A DNA stretch of 64,000 bases, from positions 1-64,000 of the forward strand of contig DATJBS010000050.1 in NCBI GenBank assembly GCA_035515235.1, in the 5' to 3' direction. Within the stretch, counting starts at the first letter, position 1. Each line of letters begins with the position of its first letter. Shown here piece by piece: positions 8,152-17,573 of the stretch. Below the pieces are notes generated by a model, which saw only the letters and a program-made list of their open reading frames with translations, was not told where the DNA came from and searched no databases. Source of the stretch: JAMLHH01 sp035515235. GTDB taxonomy: Bacteria > Bacteroidota > Bacteroidia > Chitinophagales > JADIYW01. The position numbers were made by a program, and so were the translations under genes.

Positions 8152-11043
8152 TTATTTCTTAATAAACTTCACACTTGTAGAAGTTTCATTTATCCCATAT
8201 TTTTGAACTTTCAAAATATACGCACCAGAAGATAATTCTCTGACATCTATTCTACTTTGTTCATTTGAAGTAATTGATTTTACTGTTTGACCCATGACAT
8301 TCAAAATTTCTATTTGATATCTTCCTGGCTCATTCAAAAATACTTGAACAAAATCAGAAGTAGGGTTAGGATAAACATTGATATCTAACGCAGGTCGATA
8401 AGTATTATTTCTTATTGAAACGACCTTAGTGCTACCGTAAATTGGTAAGATTAATTTTGTTTGCTCTGAAGGAGAAAAATATACTTGCTGAACAGATTTC
8501 CTTGCAGTCATTTCTTTACCATCATAAACATAGGTTTTATCCTCATTAGGTTTTCTTCTAAAGAATTCCCCTTCATTCAAAGGTATGCAAGGATTGGATT
8601 GATATCTTGGATGATTGCTACTACTTATTATAACTTTCACTTTGTGCTCTTTTCCGAAAGTATATCCAATAGGCAAAAGATCAAAAAAGTATTCATACAT
8701 TTTACCTGACTTTATATTTGAAAACGGAGCATTGATATCTTCATTTCCTTCTGCAATAGTTTTTGCGTATTCTCTTGCTCTTGCATTGACACCACCTTCT
8801 ACTACAAACATTTCTCTACCATCAGGATATACGTCTATGATTCTCACAAAAAAATCTACATCTGTAGGATCACCATCTTGAGCGTTTTCGGGATTAGCAG
8901 TTCCATAAATTACAGCTTTAGGGAAACCAATGATACTCATCGTATCTGTCAAAGCAGGTGTTTCAAAAATTAAAACATCTGGATTTTCTAATACATAAGG
9001 TTTATAAATAGGATTTGAATAATCTATTTGTCCAAAATTACCTTTTCTGATTTCAGGAGTTTTACCTAACATATTTGCTCCTCCCAAACTAATCACCGGT
9101 TGGTCAGGATTGTGATTGTAGCTCAAAATTCCTGTTTCTTCTGAAGGTAAAAATGATGCACTTCCATTAGAATGTAAGTATAGACTTGTAGGTTGAACAT
9201 CTGATTTCAATGGAAAATCTTCAGTACCAAACCAATAATTCCCTGCATCTTTATTATCGTCTACAATATCATCTTCCATAGGTCCTACTACATAGAATCG
9301 AAGAGGCGCAACTTTTGAAAAATCTTTTGTGACTATTTCTCCTACGGATTTCACATCTGGAACAGGGATTAATGGTTGTTCTAATTTTGGAACATCAATT
9401 TCAAATTTCAAGTTGACACTTCCTAGTCTTACTTCAACTGGGATTTTCTTTAATCCACTGCTACCCATCATAAAATTCAACATTTCAGAGAAGGGTATTT
9501 TATAATCTTTAGAAGGCACTCTCACATGAATCCCTTGCATAACTCTCTGAATTTTTCCTTCAGGAATCAAAAATTTAGGCAAACCTACACTTTGACCTTC
9601 AGAGTTATTTAATGTATATCTGTACCAACTAAATAATTCAGAATTTACAAGACTACCTAAGTCAATCCCTTCGCTAAAATCATTTATAGATGCACCGACA
9701 ACATCCATGACATTCTTTGGATAAGTAGCATCACCAGTAGTTGTGCTTGTAATAGTTTCATGTGCCCATGGGCCAACAACTAATTTGATTTTCTCTTTAT
9801 TTCCAAATTCTTCACTAACATTTTGCTTTTGTTTCATGAACGTTTCGAGGGTACCATCCACAAAAATATCCCACCAACCTGAAAGGTAATAAGAAGGAAC
9901 TTCCATGTTACTATATCTACTATATTGACCATCAGCATCACCTTCTCCGAATTCATTAACTGGAGCATAAGAGATATCTACACCCTTTCTTGCGATAGAA
10001 GTAGGCATTTGAAGCGTCTTGCCGTCTGAATATTTTCTTGTAGAATAATTATCTATAGTAGCTTCTGTGACTTCATCTTTATTATTTAAACCAAAGTCAA
10101 AGGAGGTATGAATATCATTTTGTATATCATTATCTATACTTATTAATTCATCTCTCAAGTCAGTCATCTGTCCTTTCAACCAACCTGTCACTAATTGCTC
10201 TCTAAAAACTCCATTTGGAAAAAGGGTATTTTTTTGAAATTCTCCAGTTGCTACAATAGGTAAAATAGCTTTCAAGCCGGGCTGAGTTGGATCAATCTTG
10301 CGAGAAGCTGCAGCTTGTGTCTGACTGTACCCTAATGCAGAAGCTCCAAACATACCTATAGCACCTGAGTACACTAAATCTGTCGTTTCAAATACTCCAT
10401 CTCCATCTAAATCAAATGTTCTCATTAAATTGTTCTTAATGAACTCTAAAGAATTAGCACCGTCTTCAAAATTTTCAGGATTCTGAGGATGACCCACAGG
10501 ATTAATATCCAAAATATGCTTGTCGGAATAGTAAGGTGTTTTATTCCAACTATCGCTATATAAAGGGAAGAAAACGCCTTCAGAAGCATATCTTCCGCGT
10601 AAATCTTGAACAACTCCCGTGTATCCTAACAAAGTCATTATAGAGGCTTCTGAAGCAGACTTTTTATTATACGGAGAACGAGTAAAAATCATTGGCAACT
10701 GAAATGGATTAGGATTAATCCCTCCATTAATACTATCGTAAATTATAAATTGTGAACCTTTTTTTAATACGTTCAATTTTATATCCATTCCCAACAAATC
10801 AAACTCAAATCCCATGTCATCTTGAAAAATAGGTAAATAGACATCGGTCTGTAATTTTACACCATCAGGCATTTCAAAGGGCACTTGTGCACGAAAGACC
10901 ATATCTTCAATTCTGTCAATCTGACCATTCTTTGGAATGCTATCAGATAAGATTTTCACTCCTTCAATAGGAATGATTGGATTTTGGGCATGCGAGTGCC
11001 CTAAGAGTCCAAAAAGGACCGCAATAAGTAAAACTTTTATCAT
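8152..11043 (-). CDS. Secreted CocE/NonD (S15) family hydrolase with T9SS type A sorting domain
   Basis: This 963-residue protein has a signal peptide (MIKVLLIAVLFGLLGHSHA), then an alpha/beta-hydrolase domain of the CocE/X-Pro-dipeptidyl-peptidase group. GMFGASALGYS (230-240) is the nucleophile elbow with Ser235; VVQDLRGRYASEG upstream is the typical S15 block. A beta-sandwich region of the X-Pro peptidase C-terminal type follows. The last 80 residues (VYPNPTSDFVQVFL ... LSSGAYILKV) are a type A sorting domain that directs cargo through the type IX system to the cell surface. It therefore acts outside the cell, on peptides or esters; the substrate cannot be read. Monocistronic, with its own terminator. 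Confidence 0.88.
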   Translation of the reverse strand: MIKVLLIAVLFGLLGHSHAQNPIIPIEGVKILSDSIPKNGQIDRIEDMVFRAQVPFEMPDGVKLQTDVYLPIFQDDMGFEFDLLGMDIKLNVLKKGSQFIIYDSINGGINPNPFQLPMIFTRSPYNKKSASEASIMTLLGYTGVVQDLRGRYASEGVFFPLYSDSWNKTPYYSDKHILDINPVGHPQNPENFEDGANSLEFIKNNLMRTFDLDGDGVFETTDLVYSGAIGMFGASALGYSQTQAAASRKIDPTQPGLKAILPIVATGEFQKNTLFPNGVFREQLVTGWLKGQMTDLRDELISIDNDIQNDIHTSFDFGLNNKDEVTEATIDNYSTRKYSDGKTLQMPTSIARKGVDISYAPVNEFGEGDADGQYSRYSNMEVPSYYLSGWWDIFVDGTLETFMKQKQNVSEEFGNKEKIKLVVGPWAHETITSTTTGDATYPKNVMDVVGASINDFSEGIDLGSLVNSELFSWYRYTLNNSEGQSVGLPKFLIPEGKIQRVMQGIHVRVPSKDYKIPFSEMLNFMMGSSGLKKIPVEVRLGSVNLKFEIDVPKLEQPLIPVPDVKSVGEIVTKDFSKVAPLRFYVVGPMEDDIVDDNKDAGNYWFGTEDFPLKSDVQPTSLYLHSNGSASFLPSEETGILSYNHNPDQPVISLGGANMLGKTPEIRKGNFGQIDYSNPIYKPYVLENPDVLIFETPALTDTMSIIGFPKAVIYGTANPENAQDGDPTDVDFFVRIIDVYPDGREMFVVEGGVNARAREYAKTIAEGNEDINAPFSNIKSGKMYEYFFDLLPIGYTFGKEHKVKVIISSSNHPRYQSNPCIPLNEGEFFRRKPNEDKTYVYDGKEMTARKSVQQVYFSPSEQTKLILPIYGSTKVVSIRNNTYRPALDINVYPNPTSDFVQVFLNEPGRYQIEILNVMGQTVKSITSNEQSRIDVRELSSGAYILKVQKYGINETSTSVKFIKK

Positions 11044-11149
11044 ATTATACGTGTTGCCTCTAAACTAACAGTATTAAGAAAAATAACTCATACAACACAC
11101 CGCTCTTAACGATATAATAATAAGAGTTATGCAACCGAATCTGATGAAA

Positions 11150-13585
11150 TTAAAAATTCAGCTTAGAAAAAAGTTGTGGTTGACTTTCAGATAAAATTTC
11201 ATAAACCACCTTGAAAATATCTTCAGCATTGGGCTTGCAAAAATAATCTCCATCTGTACCATAAGCAGAGCGATGATCTTTAGCACTAATACAAACAGGT
11301 GCAGCATCTAAATATTTAAATACATCTTGGTGAGAAATGACCTGTTCCATCATATAAGCACTCGCACCACCAGGAACGTCTTCATCTAAAAATACGACTC
11401 GGTTAGTTTTTTGAATAGATTGACCAATAATTCCATGAATATCAAAAGGCATTAAAGTTTGCACATCTATTAATTCAGCACTAATGCCAACTTTATCTAA
11501 TAATTTCAATGCTAATTGTGCGATTCTTACACAAGAACCATAAGTAACTATTGTAATGTCTTTACCATTTTTAATCACTTCTGGAACACCCAAAGGCACA
11601 ATAAAATCTCCCGGATTAGAAGGTATTTTCTCTTTTAATCTATACCCATTCAAGCACTCTATTACAATAGCGGGTTCATCTCCTCTCAACAATAAATTAT
11701 AAAATCCTGCTGCTTGGGTCATATTTCTTGGAACACAAATATGCATTCCTCTCAATGATCCTAATATCATACTCATCGGAGAACCTGTGTGCCAAATTCC
11801 TTCTAATCGATGACCTCGAGTTCTGACGATTAAAGGAGCTTTTTGTCCACCTTTAGTTCTATAAGAAAGACATGCCAAATCATCCATTAAAGGCACCAAA
11901 CCATAATTGAGATAATCTAAATATTGAATTTCAGCAATAGGCCTCAAACCTCTCATAGCTAGACCTATTCCCTCTCCCATGATACTTGCTTCACGTATGC
12001 CAGTATCATAAACTCGTTTCTTGCCGTACTTCTCTTGCAATCCACTAAAGGCTTGATTGACATCACCAATATGACCTACATCTTCTCCGAATGCTACGAT
12101 GTGGGGGTCGCGTTCTAAATGAGCATCAAAACATAAATTTAAAACTTGGAATCCACTTAAAAATTTTGGTTTCTCTGGATATTCAGCAGCAACTATTGGA
12201 ATTTTGGTAGGAGAATCTGAAGAATTAGTATGTAAATAAGTACAGAATCGCTCATTATTGACTAAAGTAACTTCTTTATAGAATTGAATTAATCGATCTC
12301 TAGCAGAAGACTTTTCAGTAATTGTTAATACTAAAGCTTCATGAATGGTTTTTAAAATATCTTTTCTGGTAGGCTCTATACCGTACTTTAATGTTTTAAG
12401 TATTTCTTTGATTTCTTCTTTGTATGCTGAATTTTCGAATAATGCTTCTAAATATTCTAAAGAGACTTTAATCTCATCTTGAATGGTGCCGTAAAATTCA
12501 TCCCAAGCTAGTTTTTGTTCCTGTTTCACGAAATCTTTAGACTCCTTTTCTATTAATAGCAACTCCTCTTCAGTAGCTAATTCCTTTTCAAGGATCCAAG
12601 TTCGCATTTGAGCATTACAGTCATATTCTTTTTCCCAATCCAATCTTTCTTGAGACTTATATCTTTCATGTGATCCTGAAGTAGAATGTCCTTGTATTTG
12701 AGTCATTTCCTCTACGTGTATCAATAAAGGAATATGCTTTTCTCTCACCTCTTGAATACTTTCTTTATATGCCTTTACCAAGCCTGGATAATCCCACGCT
12801 TTAACTTTAATGATCTTTAATGAAGGAGTTTCGGACGTACTTTCAAAGCCTTTTACTACCTCTGAAATAGATCCTTTAGCTGTTTGCAGTTCTTTAGGAA
12901 CAGATATTCCATATCCATCATCCCAAACATTAATAATCAGCGGAACTTGCTGAACACAAGCTGCATTCAATACTTCCCAGAAAAAACCTTCAGAAGTACT
13001 CGCGTCTCCAATTGTAACAAAACAAACTTCATTTCCATTCACAGAAAACCGTTCATCTTGTAATATATCTTTGAGTTCTCTATACTTTTTGGAAGCTAAT
13101 GCCAAGCCTAAAGATCTGAGCATTTGATTAGCTGTCGGTGAATTATCGGCTGCAGAGTTTTTTTGTTGGGTTAGATTTTTCCAAGTTCCGTCAGGATGAA
13201 GATTCCTTGTGGCAAAATGATTATTCATTTGTCTCCCACCTGAATGCGGTTCAGCAGCAAGACTTGGATGGGCATATAATTGTGCGAAAAGTTGTTTTAC
13301 TGTGACGATTCCGGAGGCTAATGCAAAAGTTTGATCTCTATAATATCCTGCTCTAAAGTCTCCATTTTTAAAAACATTAGCCATAGCTATTTGAGCTAAC
13401 TCTTTGCCTCCACCAAAAATTCCAAATTTTGCTTTTCCAGTCAAAACCTCTTTTCTGCCGAGAATACTGACTGCTCTACTGATACAAGCTAATTTATAAT
13501 CCTTTAAGACTTCATTTCTAAAATCTGTAAAAGAAATAGATGTGGCGTTGTTAATATTTAAATCAATATCTGTTTTCACTTTCAA
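11150..13585 (-). CDS. 2-oxoacid dehydrogenase E1 component, fused alpha/beta subunits
   Basis: This 811-residue protein joins the alpha and beta chains of a branched-chain/pyruvate-type E1. The alpha half (about 30-400) carries the thiamine diphosphate motif GDASTSEG (193-200) through N219 and DDGYGIS. The beta half (about 460-800) has FGEDVGHIGDV, EASIMGEGIGLAMRG and EIQYLDYLNYGLVPL. The complex decarboxylates 2-oxoacids and passes the acyl group to E2 lipoate; the single-chain form is common in Bacteroidota and usually linked to branched-chain oxoacids. E2 and E3 are not adjacent. The frame begins with TTG; GTG two codons later is an alternative start and no early ATG exists. Confidence 0.87.
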   Translation of the reverse strand: MKVKTDIDLNINNATSISFTDFRNEVLKDYKLACISRAVSILGRKEVLTGKAKFGIFGGGKELAQIAMANVFKNGDFRAGYYRDQTFALASGIVTVKQLFAQLYAHPSLAAEPHSGGRQMNNHFATRNLHPDGTWKNLTQQKNSAADNSPTANQMLRSLGLALASKKYRELKDILQDERFSVNGNEVCFVTIGDASTSEGFFWEVLNAACVQQVPLIINVWDDGYGISVPKELQTAKGSISEVVKGFESTSETPSLKIIKVKAWDYPGLVKAYKESIQEVREKHIPLLIHVEEMTQIQGHSTSGSHERYKSQERLDWEKEYDCNAQMRTWILEKELATEEELLLIEKESKDFVKQEQKLAWDEFYGTIQDEIKVSLEYLEALFENSAYKEEIKEILKTLKYGIEPTRKDILKTIHEALVLTITEKSSARDRLIQFYKEVTLVNNERFCTYLHTNSSDSPTKIPIVAAEYPEKPKFLSGFQVLNLCFDAHLERDPHIVAFGEDVGHIGDVNQAFSGLQEKYGKKRVYDTGIREASIMGEGIGLAMRGLRPIAEIQYLDYLNYGLVPLMDDLACLSYRTKGGQKAPLIVRTRGHRLEGIWHTGSPMSMILGSLRGMHICVPRNMTQAAGFYNLLLRGDEPAIVIECLNGYRLKEKIPSNPGDFIVPLGVPEVIKNGKDITIVTYGSCVRIAQLALKLLDKVGISAELIDVQTLMPFDIHGIIGQSIQKTNRVVFLDEDVPGGASAYMMEQVISHQDVFKYLDAAPVCISAKDHRSAYGTDGDYFCKPNAEDIFKVVYEILSESQPQLFSKLNF

Positions 13586-13702
13586 AATAGCTTTAAAGAA
13601 TACTTAAAATACAAATATTAATTCGAATAAGTTCAAAATCGACTTTCACTACAGCAACTTTTATTGCAAGATATTTTATAAATTGAATAAAAATATTCGA
13701 AT

Positions 13703-14218
13703 ATGAACTTATACTTTCAAACAACGCAGAAATCATTACTATTCAGTACCCTTTTATGTTTATCAGTTCTGAGCTGTAACCAAGGTGACAACAATTCAAA
13801 ATTTGAAGAAGTAGAACTTGTAGAAAAAGTGGAGGTTTTAGACAATATTTCTTACGAAATAGCAGATCATTATTTTTCAAAAAATAATGTAGACAAGAAT
13901 CTCGTAATGAAAATTGAAACAATGGAAAAATTCAATGAGACATTCGGTATGGCAACAGTCATGGGTATGGATACTACTAACTTTCCTATAGATTTTTCTA
14001 GTAATTATGTATTGGCTGTTATACTTCCTGAAAATACTTTAGCTAAAACTATCGTTCCACAAGACTTGATTAAAAAATCTGATGGCAATATTGAATTCAC
14101 CTATAGTATTCAAACAACTGAAGAGCAAACCTTTAGCTCCCAAGCTTGTTTAGTTGTAGTGGTGAGTAAATTAAATGATGGGCATATTCTTTTTATAGAT
14201 ACAACGCCTGAAAAATAA
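13703..14218 (+). CDS. Hypothetical lipoprotein
   Basis: This 171-residue protein has a lipoprotein signal (hydrophobic LLFSTLLCLSVLSC, lipidation at the cysteine of LSVLSC). The mature part begins with an acidic linker (FEEVELVEKVEVL), then a compact domain with alternating beta-strands ending ILFIDTTPEK. I do not recognise the domain; the layout loosely recalls small PrcB-like lipoproteins but no motif proves it. It is divergent from the E1 gene and followed by cbpA. Confidence 0.65.
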   Translation: MNLYFQTTQKSLLFSTLLCLSVLSCNQGDNNSKFEEVELVEKVEVLDNISYEIADHYFSKNNVDKNLVMKIETMEKFNETFGMATVMGMDTTNFPIDFSSNYVLAVILPENTLAKTIVPQDLIKKSDGNIEFTYSIQTTEEQTFSSQACLVVVVSKLNDGHILFIDTTPEK

Positions 14219-14295
14219 TAAACTATCTGTCCAAAAGATAATCATTATAAAAATCATTAAATTTAGGAAAGCGCATTACAAACAATATAGACAAC

Positions 14296-15213
14296 ATGGA
14301 TTTTATTGATTATTATAAAGTTTTAGGCATCAACAAAAGTGCTTCAAACGATGAAATTAAAAAAGCATATCGAAAACTCGCTAGGAAATTTCATCCCGAT
14401 TTAAATCCTAATGACAAAGAAGCTGAAAAGAAATTTCAACAAATCAATGAAGCTAACGAAGTCCTAAGCGATGCTGATAAACGTAAAAAATACGATCAGT
14501 ATGGTGCTGATTGGAAGCATGCAGATCAATTTGAACAGGCTAAAAAACAGAGAAGACAACAAAGCTCTCAGCAAAATCCATTTGGAGGAGAAGATGATTT
14601 CACTTACAGCCAAGGTGGTGATTTTTCAGATTTCTTTTCTCAAATGTTTGGTGGGAGAACTGGTCAAAGCTCTAGAAGAAACGTTCAATATAAAGGTCAA
14701 GACTACAAAACGGAAGTTAACCTCAATCTAACAGATGCTTATAAAACTCATCAACAAACTTTTAATGTAGATGGTAAAAGCATAAGAATTACTATTCCTG
14801 CAGGTATAGATAATGGACAAGAAATAAAAGTCAAAGGTTATGGTAGTGCCGGAGTCAATGGCGGACCTAATGGAGATTTGTTCATTACTTTCAATATTGC
14901 GAATAATACAAACTTTACTAGAAAAGGGAATGATTTGCATATCAATTATCCTTTAGATCTCTATACTGCAATTCTGGGTGGTGACGAAACTATCACTACA
15001 ATGGATGGAAAAGTTAAGCTTCCAATAAAAGCTGAAACTCAAAACAATACCACCGTTCGATTGAAAGGAAAAGGTTTTCCTAAATATAAAAAAGATGGTG
15101 AATTTGGAGACTTATATGTCACTTGGGACATTAAAACTCCAACCAATTTGACAGAGAAAGAAAAAGAACTATTTCAACAATTATCTGATATCTCAAAAAA
15201 TAATGAATCATGA
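14296..15213 (+). CDS. cbpA: DnaJ-type co-chaperone / curved DNA-binding protein CbpA
   Basis: This 305-residue protein has a J domain at 1-70 with the HPD tripeptide (33-35) that stimulates DnaK. A Gly/Phe/Gln-rich linker follows (about 75-130), then two DnaJ C-terminal beta domains (about 135-300, e.g. IPAGIDNGQEIKVKGYGSAG and LKGKGFPKY). It lacks the four CxxCxGxG zinc repeats of DnaJ, which places it in the CbpA class. The stop overlaps the next start as ATGA, and that next gene encodes the CbpM-type modulator, which strongly supports the call. Confidence 0.9.
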   Translation: MDFIDYYKVLGINKSASNDEIKKAYRKLARKFHPDLNPNDKEAEKKFQQINEANEVLSDADKRKKYDQYGADWKHADQFEQAKKQRRQQSSQQNPFGGEDDFTYSQGGDFSDFFSQMFGGRTGQSSRRNVQYKGQDYKTEVNLNLTDAYKTHQQTFNVDGKSIRITIPAGIDNGQEIKVKGYGSAGVNGGPNGDLFITFNIANNTNFTRKGNDLHINYPLDLYTAILGGDETITTMDGKVKLPIKAETQNNTTVRLKGKGFPKYKKDGEFGDLYVTWDIKTPTNLTEKEKELFQQLSDISKNNES

Positions 15214-15485
15214 AATCAAATCAATTCATCATCATAGAAGATTTTTGTCAATATTATAGCATTGAAGTTTCGTTTGTAAAAAAGTTAAGCGAACAAGGAA
15301 TGGTAGAGTTAATTCATCAAGACACTTCCTACTTTGTACATCACGATGATATTGGTCAATTAGAAAAATACATGCATTTGTATTATGATTTAGGAATCAA
15401 TCTTGAAGGATTAGAGGCTATATCACATCTTTTGGACAAAATAGAAAACCTACAAAGCGAAATAAGACAGACTAAAATTTATTAG
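15210..15485 (+). CDS. cbpM: Chaperone modulator CbpM
   Basis: At 91 residues it has the size and organisation of CbpM/MerR-like modulators: an N-terminal helix-turn-helix-like half (IIIEDFCQYYSIEVSFVKKLSEQG) and a C-terminal helical dimer part with the conserved DLGINLEGLEAI block. CbpM binds the J domain of CbpA and blocks its DnaK and DNA-binding activities. The 4-base overlap with cbpA shows translational coupling. Confidence 0.88.
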   Translation: MKSNQFIIIEDFCQYYSIEVSFVKKLSEQGMVELIHQDTSYFVHHDDIGQLEKYMHLYYDLGINLEGLEAISHLLDKIENLQSEIRQTKIY

Positions 15486-15549
15486 TGAATGATTTCGCTG
15501 TTGTATATTTAATTAGATAGAAATTGAATTTATTATCAAAACCATCATT

Positions 15550-16875
15550 TTACATGATAGATTCTAATTGAATTTTTCTTCCAAAAGTATTATCGAATTT
15601 TACTGTAGATTTTAGATTGTAAAGGATACCAAATAATCCAATAAAAGCACGATGTAAGAACAATGAATGTTGAGATCCTCTCATCGCATTGCTTGTTTTC
15701 AAATCTTCATTAGAGTTGATTTCCAATCCTAATTTTTGCAAGTCGTCGTTATATTGCTCATCGCCAAAATTAAAACTTTCCGATCTTAATGGTCTAGAAA
15801 CCAGTTCTATAATTTTCATAGTGACATCTGTGAACAGTTGCACTTCCTCTGCAGTGTCAGTCTCTCTAAGAAAATCTAAATTTAAAAACACTTTTTTTCT
15901 TTGAATAGGATCATTTAAGACATCGTCTTTTATAAGAGAGAAATAATGATTGTAAAAATCTTCATCTATCGATTTAGAACATCCAAAATCTATAACTCCT
16001 AACTTTAAATCATCTGTAATTAAAAAGTTACCAGGATGCAAGTCTGCATGAAATCTTCTTTTGCTATGCACTTGATCTTGGAAGAAATCAACTAATGCTT
16101 GAGCGATTAAATCACGCTTTTCTTGATTAGTTTCATTTTTGATAAATTCATTCAAGCTTTGACCTTCTAACCAATCCATCGTAAGGATTCTATGATTAGA
16201 AAGTTCAGGATAATATTTAGGAACTACAATTCTTGGATGATTTAATGAAACTTCTAAAGCTTCTACACCATTTGCTAATTCTTTTACATAATCCGTCTCT
16301 TCAATCAATCTATCGACGATTTCATCTACATATTGCTCTACAGACTCTTCAGAAACGCCCATAAACCTTAGAAACAAAGGTTTCACCATATTAATATCAG
16401 AGTGAATGCTATCTGCAACTCCTGGATATTGGATTTTTACAGCCAATTTCTTACCGTCTTTATAAGCTAAATGAACCTGACCGATAGATGCTGCAGCTAC
16501 TGCTTCGGTATCAAATTGATCATATATTTCCTGAGGTGTTTTCCCAGTATATTTTCTAAAAGTGTTCATTACTAAAGGCCCAGAAAGCTTCATTGCATTA
16601 TTTTGTGCAGAAGCAAATTTCTCAGCATATGCTTTTGGTAATACTCCTGTATCCACACTCAACATTTGTGCTATTTTCAAAGCAGTACCTTTCAACTGAG
16701 ATAAGACATTAAAAATTTCATCAGCATTTTTGCGATCTAAATCTTCTCTGTCTGCTCTTCCAACAACTTTTTTTGCATAATGAGCGGCATAATTTCCACC
16801 CATTTTTACACCTGCTTTAAAAAATTTAGAAGCTCTCGCTACTTTTCCTGTGGGTATACTACTTTGTGATTCCAT
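15550..16875 (-). CDS. UbiB/AarF (ABC1) family atypical kinase
   Basis: This 441-residue member of the UbiB atypical-kinase family is counted from the ATG at 16875; an ATG at 16905 would add ten residues and overlap the upstream gene by 47 bases instead of 17. The A-rich nucleotide loop AAASIGQVHLA, the catalytic HADLHPGNFL and the metal DFG-like VIDFGCSK are present. The family's KxGQ motif reads KIAQ here. UbiB proteins support quinone biosynthesis and membrane-lipid handling by ATPase activity; with menaquinone as the likely quinone the exact role is unclear. It is co-transcribed with the headless TetR-like gene upstream. Confidence 0.87.
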   Translation of the reverse strand: MESQSSIPTGKVARASKFFKAGVKMGGNYAAHYAKKVVGRADREDLDRKNADEIFNVLSQLKGTALKIAQMLSVDTGVLPKAYAEKFASAQNNAMKLSGPLVMNTFRKYTGKTPQEIYDQFDTEAVAAASIGQVHLAYKDGKKLAVKIQYPGVADSIHSDINMVKPLFLRFMGVSEESVEQYVDEIVDRLIEETDYVKELANGVEALEVSLNHPRIVVPKYYPELSNHRILTMDWLEGQSLNEFIKNETNQEKRDLIAQALVDFFQDQVHSKRRFHADLHPGNFLITDDLKLGVIDFGCSKSIDEDFYNHYFSLIKDDVLNDPIQRKKVFLNLDFLRETDTAEEVQLFTDVTMKIIELVSRPLRSESFNFGDEQYNDDLQKLGLEINSNEDLKTSNAMRGSQHSLFLHRAFIGLFGILYNLKSTVKFDNTFGRKIQLESIM

Positions 16876-17365
16876 TGAAGTTTTGTTTAATAATAAATTG
16901 AGCAAGATCTAATGCACTGTCAATAGCATTTGGGGCTAAAGTGTCAAATAACAAATTCACCCATTTTTCTACTGCGATATCCGTTTGTTCTTTGTATTCA
17001 CTAGTATCATTTGCCCAAAAAGACAGTACAGATAAAAGTGTCCCCCAAAAAAGTTCAGGATAGATATTGAATATGAACGGACGTTTTTGTATTTCGCCTC
17101 GGTCCTGCCCTTCTTCTATCAAAACTTTAACAAATGAAAAATATTCTAATTTGAAATCTTTTAAAATTTTATTGTTCCACCAAGCTATTCTTGTAGGTAA
17201 TTGTGACTGAATTTTAGCTTCATCATCAGCTATATTATTTAACAGAGCAAATATATAGGCTAGCATTTTTTCTCTTGCAATGTATTCTCCAAATGCCTCA
17301 TCTTCCACGCATTGTTCTAATGTCAACTCTGCATAGTTCTTCCATATATTTCTTTCTAATTCCAT
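16859..17365 (-). CDS. TetR C-terminal-domain protein lacking the DNA-binding head
   Basis: This 168-residue all-helical protein matches the ligand/dimer domain of Bacteroidota TetR-like proteins found beside AarF kinases (MELERNIWKNYAELTLEQ, YIAREKMLAYIFALLNNI, FWANDTSEYKEQTDIAVEKW). Full-length relatives have about 50 N-terminal residues forming a helix-turn-helix; here an in-frame TAA lies nine bases before the ATG and no helix-turn-helix remnant appears in any upstream frame. The gene overlaps the UbiB-like gene by 17 bases. It may be a non-DNA-binding lipid or protein partner, by analogy with the TetR-fold protein COQ9 of quinone synthesis. That analogy is inference. Confidence 0.7.
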   Translation of the reverse strand: MELERNIWKNYAELTLEQCVEDEAFGEYIAREKMLAYIFALLNNIADDEAKIQSQLPTRIAWWNNKILKDFKLEYFSFVKVLIEEGQDRGEIQKRPFIFNIYPELFWGTLLSVLSFWANDTSEYKEQTDIAVEKWVNLLFDTLAPNAIDSALDLAQFIIKQNFNGITK

Positions 17366-17546
17366 AATATTTTATAATTCTATTTTTAGTGATCAATTAC
17401 AATACTCGCTTACATTAAATACGTATGAACCTCAACAAAGTTTATATATTGTTATAGTTCTGAGAGAAAAAATCTATAAAACGAAGTATTAGACAATAGT
17501 TACTCAAATTTAAAGCCATATTTATCGTTTAAAACAATTCTAAGTC

Positions 17547-17554
17547 TATTTTTG
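17547..17554 (+). promoter_or_regulatory. Candidate -7 promoter element for the prenyl synthase gene
   Basis: TATTTTTG matches TAnnTTTG and lies 20 bases before the ATG at 17574. A partial -33 element (GTTT) is about 17 bases upstream. Confidence 0.4.
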
Positions 17555-17573
17555 AGTTAGAATAAAGTTAAAT

